A stretch of DNA of 26,951 bases from CAVVYV01 sp963818205 (GCA_963818205.1 CAWFRG010000005.1:1-26951); one strand, 5' to 3'. Counted from the first letter of the stretch, positions 16,235 through 23,448 are shown. Program-made: numbers and translations. The notes: generated from the sequence alone by a model not told the origin.

Positions 16235-17298
16235 CGCGGCACCAGCCGCGTCGCGGTCGCCTTCCAGGTGGCCGTCGCTCGTACGCCCGGACGCAACCCC
16301 AGCGATCGTATGGACTCGGCGGTCACCTCAGCCACCAACGGCTGCGGGGCGGACATACTGACCCTGACCCGATTCCCGATCTCGGTCACCGAAACGACCT
16401 CGACCGGGAGCCGGTTGAGGGCGGAGCTCTCAGAGGCTGTCTCCGCCGGCTCCATGGTGATCTCCCAGGGAAAGACGAGGGCTACGACAGGCCCTTTGAT
16501 CAGGTCGGTGCTGTGCAGGGCGCCGCCTCCATCCAGCTCGACCTCCGTCAGCCCGCCAGGAGCTGCGCGAGCGATGCCATTGAGCACCACGGAGCCCGCG
16601 AAGTCGGCGACGAACGCGCTTTCGGGGCGGGCCGACAGCTCCGCTGCGGTGCCGTGCTGGACGATGCGCCCATCGTCCATCACGAAGATCTGATCGGCGA
16701 GCATGGCCGCTTCTGAGAAGTCGTGCGTGACGACGATCGCGACGGCTCCCGCGTCCCTGAGCGCCGCGACGAGCTCGCGGCCGGCGTGCGCGCGGGTGTG
16801 TGTGTCGAGAGCGGAGAGGGGCTCATCGAGCAGCAGCACGCTCGGGTCGCGGGCGAGGGAGCGGGCCAGTGCCACCCGCTGGCGCTCGCCACCCGAGAGC
16901 GTGGCGGGACGTGCGTCTGCAAGGTTCTCGACCCCAAAGCGCCGCAGCTGCTCCAGGGCACGTTGGCGGCGCACCCGACGGTGGCCGGTCATCCCGAACG
17001 CGACGTTCCGCCAAGCACTCAGGTGCGGGAACAGGGCGTAGTCCTGGAACATGAAGCCGCAGGCTCGCTCCTCCGGGCGCAGGTTGATTCCGCGACCCGA
17101 GTCCAGCCAGACCTCGTTCCCCATCACAACTCGACCGGGATCGGGTTTCCGCAGCCCGGCGATGATCCGAAGCACGGTGGACTTGCCGGCTCCGGAGGGT
17201 CCGACGATCGCCGCGCAGGCCTCCTCGCCCACATGCAGCTCGAGATCCAGCTCCATCTCGCGGAGCCGATCGCTGGCGCTGACCTCCAGCGCCGTCAA
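16231..17298 (-). CDS. modC: Molybdate ABC transporter ATP-binding protein ModC, 355 aa
   Basis: ModC powers molybdate import. Walker A GPSGAGKST is at residues 33-41, the signature LSGGERQ at 134-140 and Walker B VLLLDE at 154-159, followed by the D-loop SALD and the switch His in VTHDFSE. The C-terminal 65 residues form a TOBE (molybdate-sensing) domain, with LPVEVVSVTEIGNRVRV and AEVTAESIRSLGLRPG. The start is taken as TTG 17298, which overlaps the modB stop by 4 bases and begins MTALEVSASDRL; the frame stays open upstream but without family similarity. A molybdate rather than sulfate or iron substrate is supported by the TOBE domain and the neighbouring genes. Confidence 0.92.
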   Translation of the reverse strand: MTALEVSASDRLREMELDLELHVGEEACAAIVGPSGAGKSTVLRIIAGLRKPDPGRVVMGNEVWLDSGRGINLRPEERACGFMFQDYALFPHLSAWRNVAFGMTGHRRVRRQRALEQLRRFGVENLADARPATLSGGERQRVALARSLARDPSVLLLDEPLSALDTHTRAHAGRELVAALRDAGAVAIVVTHDFSEAAMLADQIFVMDDGRIVQHGTAAELSARPESAFVADFAGSVVLNGIARAAPGGLTEVELDGGGALHSTDLIKGPVVALVFPWEITMEPAETASESSALNRLPVEVVSVTEIGNRVRVSMSAPQPLVAEVTAESIRSLGLRPGVRATATWKATATRLVPR

Positions 17299-18095
17299 GC
17301 CGGGCCACCACCCAAGACGGTGGATCGTCCCAGGAGCTTCACCGAGAGCAGGAGGGCGGCGGAGACGAGCACCAGAACGCCCGAGAGCGCCAGCGCGGAG
17401 GTGAAGTCGCTGCTGAACTGCGCGAATATCGCAAGCGGCACGGTCTGGGTGATTCCCGGAAATGAGCCGGCGAACATCAGCGTCGCCCCGAACTCGCCCA
17501 GTGCTCGCCCCCAGGCTAGGGCGAGCCCGGAGGTGATGCCCTGTCCGGCACACGGCACCGCGACCCGGATGAAGGCTTTCGCCTCGCTCGCCCCCAAGGT
17601 GCGCGCGGCGTCGACCAGGTTGCGGTCGACCGCCGCGAACGCCTCCTGCGTCTGCCGCAGATAGAAAGGTGCCGCGACGAAGGTGAGCGCGACGATCACC
17701 CCGGCCGTCTGCAGCACGAGCTCGATGCCGGCATCGTCCAGGGCGCTGCCAAAGATCCCCTTGGGACCGAAGGACGCGAGCAGCGCGATGCCGGCGACAG
17801 CTGGGGGGAGGACCAGGGGGAGCTCGATGAGGGTGACCACGATGGAGCGACCTCGGAACGCTCGTGTGGCCAGCAGGTACGCGGCGGGAGTGCCGACGAC
17901 CACGATGATCGCCAGGGCCGCGAGCGAGGTCTTCAGGCTCAGCCAGAGCGCGTCGCGCGCGTTCGGCTCGCCGAGGCTGCTGAGCAGATCCGCGGGCGAG
18001 GTGTCGACGAAGATCGCGACGATCGGCAGCGTCAGGAAGGCGAGTACGAGGAACAGCGCGAGGAAAAGGATTGCGCCGAAGGCCGCCCTGCGCAT
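17295..18095 (-). CDS. modB: Molybdate ABC transporter permease ModB, 266 aa
   Basis: ModB is the membrane channel of the molybdate importer. The protein has an N-terminal hydrophobic helix (AFGAILFLALFLVLAFLTLP) and about five further helices. The EAA loop that contacts ModC is visible as DAARTLGASEAKAFIRVAVP, and the WGRALGEFGATLMFAG segment is typical of ModB. ATG 18095 overlaps the modA stop as TGATG; a TTG one codon earlier is the only alternative. Order modA-modB-modC on one strand with overlaps indicates a single operon. Confidence 0.93.
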   Translation of the reverse strand: MRRAAFGAILFLALFLVLAFLTLPIVAIFVDTSPADLLSSLGEPNARDALWLSLKTSLAALAIIVVVGTPAAYLLATRAFRGRSIVVTLIELPLVLPPAVAGIALLASFGPKGIFGSALDDAGIELVLQTAGVIVALTFVAAPFYLRQTQEAFAAVDRNLVDAARTLGASEAKAFIRVAVPCAGQGITSGLALAWGRALGEFGATLMFAGSFPGITQTVPLAIFAQFSSDFTSALALSGVLVLVSAALLLSVKLLGRSTVLGGGPA

Positions 18096-18847
18096 CAACC
18101 CGGTGGCGGCTTGAAGCCGGCCTCCCTGAGCGCAGCGGCTCCGTCCTCGCTGAGCAACCCTTCGATGAAGTCGCGGGCGCCGTCGGGATTCTTGGCGCCC
18201 GTCACCACCGCCGCCCCGTACGCGACATCCGGCTGCAAGTCCGCAGACAGCTGGATCGCCTTGAGCTGGCCGCTGCTCGCGGTGACGTCGGTGATGTAGA
18301 CGAAGCCTGCGTCGACCGCCCCCTGGGTCAGCTTCCCGACGATGCCGCTGACGTCGGGCTCCTCCGAGCGGACGTTGTCCAAGATCGCGTTGCGCTGGTC
18401 CGCCGGGAGCTTCCCGAGCACCTCGCGCGTGTATGACCCGACGGGCACCTGGGCGTCACCGATCACGATCGAGGTGCCGGGCTTGGTCAAGTCGTCGAGC
18501 GAATTGATATCCGACCCTTGGGGGACCGCCAGGACAAGCGAATTGGTGGCGAACACCGTCGGCTTCCCGACCAGCCCGTCCTTGTAGAGCTCGTCGGGCA
18601 GCGTCGTGTTGGCGGCGGCGTAGACGTCGGGCATGACGCCCTGTCGGATCTGGGCGGCCAGCTCATCCGACCCAGCGAACGACATCTTGGCGTCGATCCC
18701 CGCCGCGTCCACGTAGTCGTTGAACGCGGTCTCCAGGGATGCCGCCGCAGAGACGACCACTTGGTCGGAGCCGCCGTCGTCGCCGCAGCCCACCGTCCCG
18801 ACCACGGACGCCGCGATCACGGCGATCACGGCCCTGTAGCGGGTCAT
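18095..18847 (-). CDS. modA: Periplasmic-type molybdate-binding lipoprotein ModA, 250 aa
   Basis: ModA captures molybdate outside the membrane and delivers it to ModB. The N-terminus (MTRYRAVIAVIAASVVGTVG) is a signal peptide ending at a lipobox-like Cys (about residue 21), which predicts a lipid-anchored protein. Typical ModA segments follow: VSAAASLETAFNDY, FAGSDELAAQIRQG, DVYAAANTTLPDEL, and VFATNSLVLAVPQGSD. I prefer ATG 18847 because it gives a compact signal peptide; a GTG at 18865 would add six residues. Neither has a strong ribosome site. It lies 70 bases downstream of the HTH-TOBE gene on the same strand. Confidence 0.92.
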   Translation of the reverse strand: MTRYRAVIAVIAASVVGTVGCGDDGGSDQVVVSAAASLETAFNDYVDAAGIDAKMSFAGSDELAAQIRQGVMPDVYAAANTTLPDELYKDGLVGKPTVFATNSLVLAVPQGSDINSLDDLTKPGTSIVIGDAQVPVGSYTREVLGKLPADQRNAILDNVRSEEPDVSGIVGKLTQGAVDAGFVYITDVTASSGQLKAIQLSADLQPDVAYGAAVVTGAKNPDGARDFIEGLLSEDGAAALREAGFKPPPG

Positions 18848-18883
18848 TCGGGCTTGCACGCGCACGATCCGGCGCGATCATTG

Positions 18884-18900
18884 CATAAGCACCGCCTATG
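18884..18900 (-). promoter_or_regulatory. Imperfect inverted repeat upstream of modA
   Basis: CATAAGC and GCCTATG (arms matching at 6 of 7 positions) flank ACC between the HTH-TOBE stop and the modA start. Read on the modA strand the region includes GCTTATGCAATG, which resembles GCATATGCATGG upstream of the HTH-TOBE gene. It could be a binding site for that molybdate-responsive regulator, or the shared TATGCA could be a -10 element. Confidence 0.35.
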
Positions 18901-18917
18901 TAGCCGAAAGCCCGGCC

Positions 18918-19304
18918 TCAGCCTTCCTTCTCGATCATCACGGACGTGGCCTTGACCGTGGCGGTTGCCTTGGTCCCCTCCATGAGCCCCAGTTCCTCGA
19001 CCGCGTCGCGGGTGATCGCAGCGGTGATCCGGTGGGGGCCGGCCTCGACCTCGACCAGCGCCATCACGCCCTCGACCTCCACGGAGGTGATCGTGCCGGA
19101 AAAGCGGTTGCGGGCCGAGAACGAATCGCTTGTGCGATGTCGAGCCGGCGCACCGCGCAGCCGTTCGACCTCTGCTGGGGGGACCTGGCGGCGATTCCGG
19201 GAGTCGCGGGTGGTGCGGAGCTTGCCCGCCCGGTCCCAGCGCCGCAGCGTGTCGACGCTGACGCCGATCGCCCGTGCCGCCTCGCCCAGGCTGAGGTCAC
19301 TCAT
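18918..19304 (-). CDS. MerR-like HTH plus TOBE domain regulator (single-Mop ModE-like), 128 aa
   Basis: Residues 1-51 form a helix-turn-helix of the MerR/excisionase type (LSLGEAARAIGVSVDTLRRW, then the wing GKLRTTRDSRNRRQVP). Residues of about 65-128 form one TOBE/Mop domain (ARNRFSGTITSVEVEGVMAL and VEELGLMEGTKATATVKATS), which binds molybdate or tungstate in related proteins. The design suggests a molybdate-responsive repressor or activator of the mod genes downstream. ATG 19304 begins MSDLSLGEAARA; an in-frame start at 19340 would extend the protein through a promoter palindrome and is less likely. Classical ModE has a different winged-helix domain and two Mop domains, so this is a different architecture with a similar role. 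Confidence 0.85.
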   Translation of the reverse strand: MSDLSLGEAARAIGVSVDTLRRWDRAGKLRTTRDSRNRRQVPPAEVERLRGAPARHRTSDSFSARNRFSGTITSVEVEGVMALVEVEAGPHRITAAITRDAVEELGLMEGTKATATVKATSVMIEKEG

Positions 19305-19324
19305 CGCGCGCGAAGTATGGCATC

Positions 19325-19345
19325 GCGCCTGCATATGCATGGCGC
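19325..19345. promoter_or_regulatory. Candidate operator palindrome in the HTH-TOBE / molbindin divergent promoter
   Basis: The perfect palindrome TGCATATGCA occupies 19330-19339, and the symmetry extends to GCGCC at 19325-19329 and GGCGC at 19341-19345 with one base of asymmetry. It lies about 25 bases upstream of the HTH-TOBE ATG and 85 bases upstream of the molbindin TTG, which is a suitable place for autoregulation and control of both directions. Confidence 0.45.
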
Positions 19346-19429
19346 CCTGATCCCGCGGCGCGCGGAGGGCCCGGAGGGGGATGATCTAGCCTCGAATGAG
19401 CCAACAGCCGCAGTTGAGAGGAGGAGACT

Positions 19430-19636
19430 TTGCAGATAAGCGCACGAAACAAGCTTCCGGGTGAAGTCACGAACGTCACACGGGGGGAGGCGATCGCAAA
19501 CGTGGAGCTCAAGGTCGGGGAGATGAGGCTGGTCGCCTCGGTGACGGTCGAGGCCGTTCGCGAGCTCGGGATCGCGCCGGGGAAAGAGGTGACCGCAGTG
19601 ATCAAAGCGAGCGACGTGATGCTCGGCGTCGAGTGA
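19430..19636 (+). CDS. mop: Single-domain molbindin (Mop), 68 aa
   Basis: The 68-residue protein is one Mop/TOBE domain: ISARNKLPGEVTNVTRGEAI, VELKVGEMRLVASVTVEAV and ELGIAPGKEVTAVIKASDVM. Molbindins assemble into small oligomers that bind molybdate or tungstate in the cytoplasm and buffer or store it. The start is TTG 19430, preceded by GAGGAGGAG at ideal spacing. It is divergent from the HTH-TOBE gene, whose TOBE domain is visibly related to it (ARN-x-hydrophobic-x-G start). It heads the run of cofactor genes through mogA. Confidence 0.92.
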   Translation: MQISARNKLPGEVTNVTRGEAIANVELKVGEMRLVASVTVEAVRELGIAPGKEVTAVIKASDVMLGVE

Positions 19637-19697
19637 GGACGCGCTGACGAAAGGGACCGCGAACAAGCCGATCGACCTCGCCGATGCGCGGGGCTCA

Positions 19698-20885
19698 GTG
19701 CTCGAGCGGGTTCGCCCGCTGGGGTCGGAGCTGGTGCCCATTCGTGAGGCGCTCGGCCGGATCCTCGCGGTCGACGTGAAGAGCGTCGATGGGGTGCCGG
19801 GGTTCGACAACTCGTCGATGGACGGCTTCGCGGTGCGCGCGGAGGACACCCGCGGCGCCCGCGTCAAATCGCCGGCGATCCTAGCCGTGATCGATGAGTC
19901 TCGGGCGGGACATCCTGCGGGCTCGTCCCTTCGCGAGGGGCAGGCGATCGAGATTTCCACGGGCGCCATGATTCCGGAGGGCGCCGATTCGGTCGTGCGA
20001 CTCGAGGACACGAGCCTCCAGAACGGCATGGTCGAGGTCGGGGTCGAGATCGAGCCAGGGAATAACGTTCGGCACGCGGGCGACGACATCGAGCCCGGGA
20101 TGACGGTGCTCCGGCGAGGAGCTCGGCTGGGCGCAGCGGAGCTCGGAGTGCTCGCCGCCGTTGGCGTCGAGGAGATCGGCTGCGCGCGCCGTCCGCGCCT
20201 CGCGGTGCTGACCACGGGCGATGAGCTGCTAGATCCTGGAGACCCACCGCGACCGGGAGGTGTTCGAGACTCGAACGCCTACACGATTCCGTCACTCGCC
20301 ATTCGCGCAGGCGCCGAGCTCACCGGAGTGGACACGGTGCGTGACGATCCTGAGCTGACCCGCGCCGCGATCGAGCGCATGCTGCCGGGAGAGCTCGCTG
20401 TGATCTGTGGCGGGGTCTCGGTGGGAGAGCACGATCGCGTCAAGGCCGCGCTCAGCTCGCTGGGCGTCGAGAAGGTCTTTTGGAGGGTCGGGCTGAAGCC
20501 CGGCAAGCCGACCTGGTTCGGGGTGGGGCCCACGGGCACGCTCGTCTTCGGCCTGCCGGGAAACCCGGTCTCCGCCATGGTCACGTTCCTGCTCTTCGTT
20601 CGCCCCGCTATCAGGGCGATGACGGGGGTGACCGACCAGGCGGACCGGGTCCGGGCGATTCTGGACGAGGATCTTCCGAAGCCGCCGGGACGTGCCCATG
20701 TGGTTCGCTGCCATCTCGAACTCCGTGATGACGGCTGGCACGCACGGCCGACGGGCAACCAGGACTCGCACGTCCTGACCTCGATGCTCGGCGCAGACGC
20801 TCTCACCATCGTGCCTGCCGATGCGGACCCGCCAGCGGTCGGCGAGACGGTCGAGCTCGAGGTCCTGACAGATGGCTGGGGCTAG
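19698..20885 (+). CDS. moeA: Molybdopterin molybdenumtransferase MoeA, at least 395 aa
   Basis: MoeA inserts molybdate into adenylated molybdopterin. Motifs visible are FDNSSMDGFAVRAEDT, VRHAGDDIEPG, VLTTGDELLDPGDPP, ICGGVSVGEHDRVKAAL, and GLPGNPVSAMVTFLLF. The GTG at 19698 begins inside the usual N-terminal helix (LERVRPLGSELVPIREALGR). The frame is open upstream, and MoeA proteins normally start about 15-20 residues earlier, so the true start may be the non-standard CTG at 19644 with GAGGAC just upstream. It follows the molbindin and precedes the MoaD-MoaE fusion by 10 bases. Confidence 0.94.
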   Translation: MLERVRPLGSELVPIREALGRILAVDVKSVDGVPGFDNSSMDGFAVRAEDTRGARVKSPAILAVIDESRAGHPAGSSLREGQAIEISTGAMIPEGADSVVRLEDTSLQNGMVEVGVEIEPGNNVRHAGDDIEPGMTVLRRGARLGAAELGVLAAVGVEEIGCARRPRLAVLTTGDELLDPGDPPRPGGVRDSNAYTIPSLAIRAGAELTGVDTVRDDPELTRAAIERMLPGELAVICGGVSVGEHDRVKAALSSLGVEKVFWRVGLKPGKPTWFGVGPTGTLVFGLPGNPVSAMVTFLLFVRPAIRAMTGVTDQADRVRAILDEDLPKPPGRAHVVRCHLELRDDGWHARPTGNQDSHVLTSMLGADALTIVPADADPPAVGETVELEVLTDGWG

Positions 20886-20895
20886 GATCGGACAG

Positions 20896-21594
20896 ATGAC
20901 GGTCACCGTGCGCCTGTTCGCTGTCCTTCGCGAACGCGCCGGCGCGGACTCGATCGAGATGGAGCTCAACGAGGGCGCGACCGTCGCCGAGGCGCTCGAA
21001 CAGCTCTCCGCGCGCCCCGAGTTGAGGGATCTGCTGGATCGGATGCCCGTGCGGATGGCCGTGAACCGCGAGTACGCGGACCCGGACACGTCGTTGGCGC
21101 CGGGCGACGAGCTGGCGCTGGTACCGCCGGTCAGCGGCGGAAGTACAGAGGCGAACGTGCACGCGGGGGTCACCGACGAGCCGCTTTCGCTCGAGAGGCT
21201 CTCCCGCCTCGTCTCCCGCCCCGCCGCCGGCGCGATCGTCAGCTTCCAGGGCACGACGCGCGAGGTCACCCGCCTCGAATACGAGGCCTACCGGGAGATG
21301 GCGGAGGAGAGGATCCGGGCGATCCTCCACGACTGCCTGGATCGCCACGGCCTCGAGGCGGTGGCCGCCGAGCACCGCGTCGGTCCGGTCGCGCTGGGCG
21401 AGTCGAGCGTGATCGTGGCCGTCTCGGCCGCCCACCGCGCCGAGGCCTTCGCCGGGGCGCGCCAGGCGATAGACCGGATCAAGGCCGAGGTGCCGATCTG
21501 GAAGCGCGAGGTCGTGGCCACCGCAGACGGCGAGCGCGGGCGCTGGGTCGAGGGAACGCCACCGCCGTCGCCGGCTCCGGAGTCGGCGAGATGA
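20896..21594 (+). CDS. moaX: Fused molybdopterin synthase MoaD-MoaE (MoaX-like), 232 aa
   Basis: Residues 1-82 are a ubiquitin-like MoaD (VTVRLFAVLRERAG and DELALVPPVSGG). Residues of about 90-220 are MoaE (AGAIVSFQGTTREVTRLEYE, AAEHRVGPVALGESSVIVAV, and the catalytic Lys region AIDRIKAEVPIWKRE). Together they convert cyclic pyranopterin monophosphate to molybdopterin. The MoaD Gly-Gly, which must be free to carry the thiocarboxylate, is internal here at 81-82. A protease is therefore expected to cut after it, as reported for MoaX of Mycobacterium tuberculosis. ATG 20896 is chosen over 20872, which would overlap moeA. The stop overlaps moaC by 4 bases. No MoeB-type activating enzyme is in the window. 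Confidence 0.92.
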   Translation: MTVTVRLFAVLRERAGADSIEMELNEGATVAEALEQLSARPELRDLLDRMPVRMAVNREYADPDTSLAPGDELALVPPVSGGSTEANVHAGVTDEPLSLERLSRLVSRPAAGAIVSFQGTTREVTRLEYEAYREMAEERIRAILHDCLDRHGLEAVAAEHRVGPVALGESSVIVAVSAAHRAEAFAGARQAIDRIKAEVPIWKREVVATADGERGRWVEGTPPPSPAPESAR

Positions 21595-22103
21595 GCGAGC
21601 TCACTCACCTGGACGACTCAGGGTCCGCGCGCATGGTGGACGTCGGCGGCAAGGAGACCACTGAGCGCAGGGCGATCGCCGAGGCACGGGTGCGGATGTT
21701 GCCCGGGACCGCGGCTGCGGTCGAGCGCGGCAACGGCCCAAAGGGCGACGTGATCGGCACCGCGCGCCTGGCGGGCATCCAGGCGGCCAAGCGCACCGGA
21801 GAGCTGATCCCTCTCGCACACCCGCTGCCCCTCACCTTCGTCGACGTCGAGGCGCGGATCTCAGCCGCCGACGGACTGGTGATTCTCAACGCAGAGGCCC
21901 GAACGGTGGGGCAGACTGGGGTCGAGATGGAGGCGTTGACCGCATGTGCGGTCGCTGCCCTGACGGTTTACGACATGGTCAAGGGCCTCGAGCGCGGGGT
22001 GACGATCCAGAGCGTCAGGTTGCTTGAGAAGTCGGGCGGCCGCAGCGGCACCTGGCGCAGTGACGAGCCCGAGGCCGGCGACGCCGAGGCGAGCGAGGCC
22101 TAA
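21591..22103 (+). CDS. moaC: Cyclic pyranopterin monophosphate synthase MoaC, 170 aa
   Basis: MoaC acts with MoaA in the first stage of cofactor synthesis. The family landmarks are SARMVDVGGKETTERRAIAE, GTARLAGIQAAKRTGELIPL, the substrate-binding AHPLPLTFVDVE, and ARTVGQTGVEMEALTACAVA followed by LTVYDMVKGLERG. Length is normal, with an acidic low-complexity C-terminal tail. The ATG overlaps the preceding stop (ATGA), and 4 bases separate its stop from mogA. Confidence 0.96.
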   Translation: MSELTHLDDSGSARMVDVGGKETTERRAIAEARVRMLPGTAAAVERGNGPKGDVIGTARLAGIQAAKRTGELIPLAHPLPLTFVDVEARISAADGLVILNAEARTVGQTGVEMEALTACAVAALTVYDMVKGLERGVTIQSVRLLEKSGGRSGTWRSDEPEAGDAEASEA

Positions 22104-22107
22104 CGGC

Positions 22108-22587
22108 GTGCGGGCGGCGGTCCTCACCGTCTCGACCTCCAGGGCGGCGGGCAGGGGCGGGGACGAGAGCGGGGACGCGCTGGCGGAGTTCGCCGAGGCG
22201 CTCGGTGCAGAGGTCGCCGGCCGCGAGGTGATCCCCGATGACCGGGAGCAGATCGCCGAGCGCCTGCGCCACTGGGCCGATGAGGAGCGCTGCGAGCTGG
22301 TCCTGACGACCGGGGGAACCGGGTTCACCCCCAACGACCAGACGCCCGAGGCGACCAGGGCGGTGATCGATCGCGAGGCGCCCGGCATCCCCGAGGCGAT
22401 GCGGGCGGCGTCGCGCCCGCACACCAAGCACTGGATGCTCTCGCGAGCAGTCGCCGGTATCCGCGACCGCACCCTGATCGTCAACTTCCCGGGCAGCCCC
22501 AAGAGCATCGCCGAGGCAGGCGAAGCGATTGCGCCGGCCCTGCCGCATGCCCTCGACCTGATCGCCGGCCGGCATACCTCGCACTAG
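22108..22587 (+). CDS. mogA: Molybdopterin adenylyltransferase MogA/MoaB, 159 aa
   Basis: The enzyme adenylates molybdopterin before MoeA inserts molybdenum. The start RAAVLTVSTSRAAGRGGDES is the family N-terminus, with TTGGTGFTPNDQTPEAT and TLIVNFPGSPKSIAEA later. GTG 22108 begins exactly at the first beta strand; an earlier in-frame start lies inside moaC. MogA and MoaB proteins are hard to separate by eye, but moeA nearby is a normal-length single-domain protein, so this gene supplies the adenylyltransferase step. Its stop codon lies in the loop of a long inverted repeat. Confidence 0.92.
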   Translation: MRAAVLTVSTSRAAGRGGDESGDALAEFAEALGAEVAGREVIPDDREQIAERLRHWADEERCELVLTTGGTGFTPNDQTPEATRAVIDREAPGIPEAMRAASRPHTKHWMLSRAVAGIRDRTLIVNFPGSPKSIAEAGEAIAPALPHALDLIAGRHTSH

Positions 22588-22603
22588 ATGCCGGCTCGCG
22601 ATC
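22560..22603 (+). terminator. Long inverted repeat around the mogA stop codon
   Basis: GATCGCCGGCCGGCAT at 22560-22575 and ATGCCGGCTCGCGATC at 22588-22603 pair at 14 of 16 positions around a 12-base loop that contains the mogA TAG. A short CTT follows. Such strong stems without a long T run can end transcription in GC-rich actinobacteria, and this one closes the cofactor gene run. Confidence 0.6.
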
Positions 22604-22648
22604 CTTGACGCCTTCGCGGTACTGCTGCATGTTCGTCGGATCCGCAGG

Positions 22649-22694
22649 ACCGACTCATAATCCGTCGGTCGGAGGTTCGAGTCCTCCCCGGCCA
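22649..22694 (+). pseudogene. 3' fragment of tRNA-Met (CAT), possible attachment-site remnant
   Basis: The loop CTCATAA (CAT anticodon at 22656-22658), a variable region, a perfect T arm (GGAGG TTCGAGT CCTCC, 22671-22687) and a 3' acceptor strand (CCGGCCA, 22688-22694) are present in correct order and spacing. The anticodon stem ACCGA/TCCGT has one C-C mismatch. No D arm and no complementary 5' acceptor (TGGCCGG) lies in the expected 30-40 bases upstream, so this is not a functional tRNA. Site-specific integrases leave such 3' copies at one end of an integrated element. No CCA is encoded. Confidence 0.7.
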
Positions 22695-22704
22695 CATGGA
22701 AAGC

Positions 22705-22721
22705 CCCGCTACTGCGGCGGG
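22705..22721 (-). terminator. Hairpin after the flavin reductase gene
   Basis: CCCGC at 22705-22709 and GCGGG at 22717-22721 form a 5-bp stem that, read on the minus strand, follows the stop codon at 22723-22725 directly and is followed by CTTTCC. It is a plausible modest terminator for the minus-strand genes. Confidence 0.45.
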
Positions 22722-22722
22722 T

Positions 22723-23448
22723 TCAACCTGTCGGCCCGAATCGCTCGGTTCTGATCCGCTCAGGGGAGAACCCCGCACCGAGCAGGAGATCGCTGGCCGC
22801 CTCGACGAATCCGTTCGAGCCGCAGACGAAGGCGGTGCCCGAGTCGAGGTCGGCGTGATCGACCAGCCCGCCGTCGATGCGCCCGGTGTGGCCGCTCCAG
22901 CCCTCGGGTGGCTCCCGAGTGAAGGTGAGAACGGCGTCGTCCCCGAGCTCGTCCTTGTAGATCACGTCGTCCGCGTTCCGGACCGAGTAGACGAGCCGCA
23001 TCGGGAGCTCCGGCATCGTCCGCCTGCGGTGGCGGAGGATCGCCATCAGCGGGACCACGCCCGAGCCGCCGCCGACCAGGAGGACGGGGTGCTCGCCGCG
23101 CCAGACGAAGTACGAGGTGAACGGGCCGCGGACCTCGACCTCGTCGCCCTCGGCCACGACGTCGTGGAAATAGGGGGAGACCTCACCGTCCTCGAGCCGG
23201 TCGATGGTCAGCTCGATCTCGCCCTCGTCGAGCGGGGAGGAGGCGATCGAGTAGGAGCGCTGGGCGCGGTAGCCGTCGGGGGCCGTGAGGCGGACGTCGT
23301 AGTGCTGCCCCGGCAGGTGCGGCATCCACATCGGCAGCTTGATCCGGAAGGATTTGACTCGCGGCGTCTCCTCCTTGATGGACGTGACGGTCCCGAGCTG
23401 CCAGCGCCCGGGCGCTCGCTGCTCGACCGGGGTCATCTGGGCGGGCAT
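22723..23448 (-). CDS. FAD/NAD(P)-binding ferredoxin reductase-type oxidoreductase, 241 aa
   Basis: The protein is a ferredoxin-NADP reductase-fold flavoenzyme without an iron-sulfur domain. The FAD motif RSYSIAS is at residues 64-70, the nucleotide-binding LLVGGGSGVVPLMAILRH at about 123-140, and the C-terminal FVCGSNGFVEAASDLLL is typical. ATG 23448 overlaps the stop of the upstream molybdoenzyme gene (TGATG), so the two are translationally coupled. The pairing suggests that it transfers electrons between NAD(P)H and the sulfite-oxidase-fold protein, a soluble counterpart of the haem membrane subunit used by MsrP/MsrQ (YedY/YedZ). The direction and substrate are inference. Confidence 0.85.
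   Translation of the reverse strand: MPAQMTPVEQRAPGRWQLGTVTSIKEETPRVKSFRIKLPMWMPHLPGQHYDVRLTAPDGYRAQRSYSIASSPLDEGEIELTIDRLEDGEVSPYFHDVVAEGDEVEVRGPFTSYFVWRGEHPVLLVGGGSGVVPLMAILRHRRRTMPELPMRLVYSVRNADDVIYKDELGDDAVLTFTREPPEGWSGHTGRIDGGLVDHADLDSGTAFVCGSNGFVEAASDLLLGAGFSPERIRTERFGPTG

Noticed and set aside
22615..22695. Complete functional tRNA-Met
   Set aside because: No D arm, no 5' acceptor strand pairing with CCGGCCA, and a mismatch in the anticodon stem; only the 3' part exists.
22015..22695. Minus-strand frame of 226 codons starting in the tRNA fragment
   Set aside because: The start is the reverse translation of the tRNA 3' end, a common spurious peptide, and the rest lies opposite moaC and mogA.
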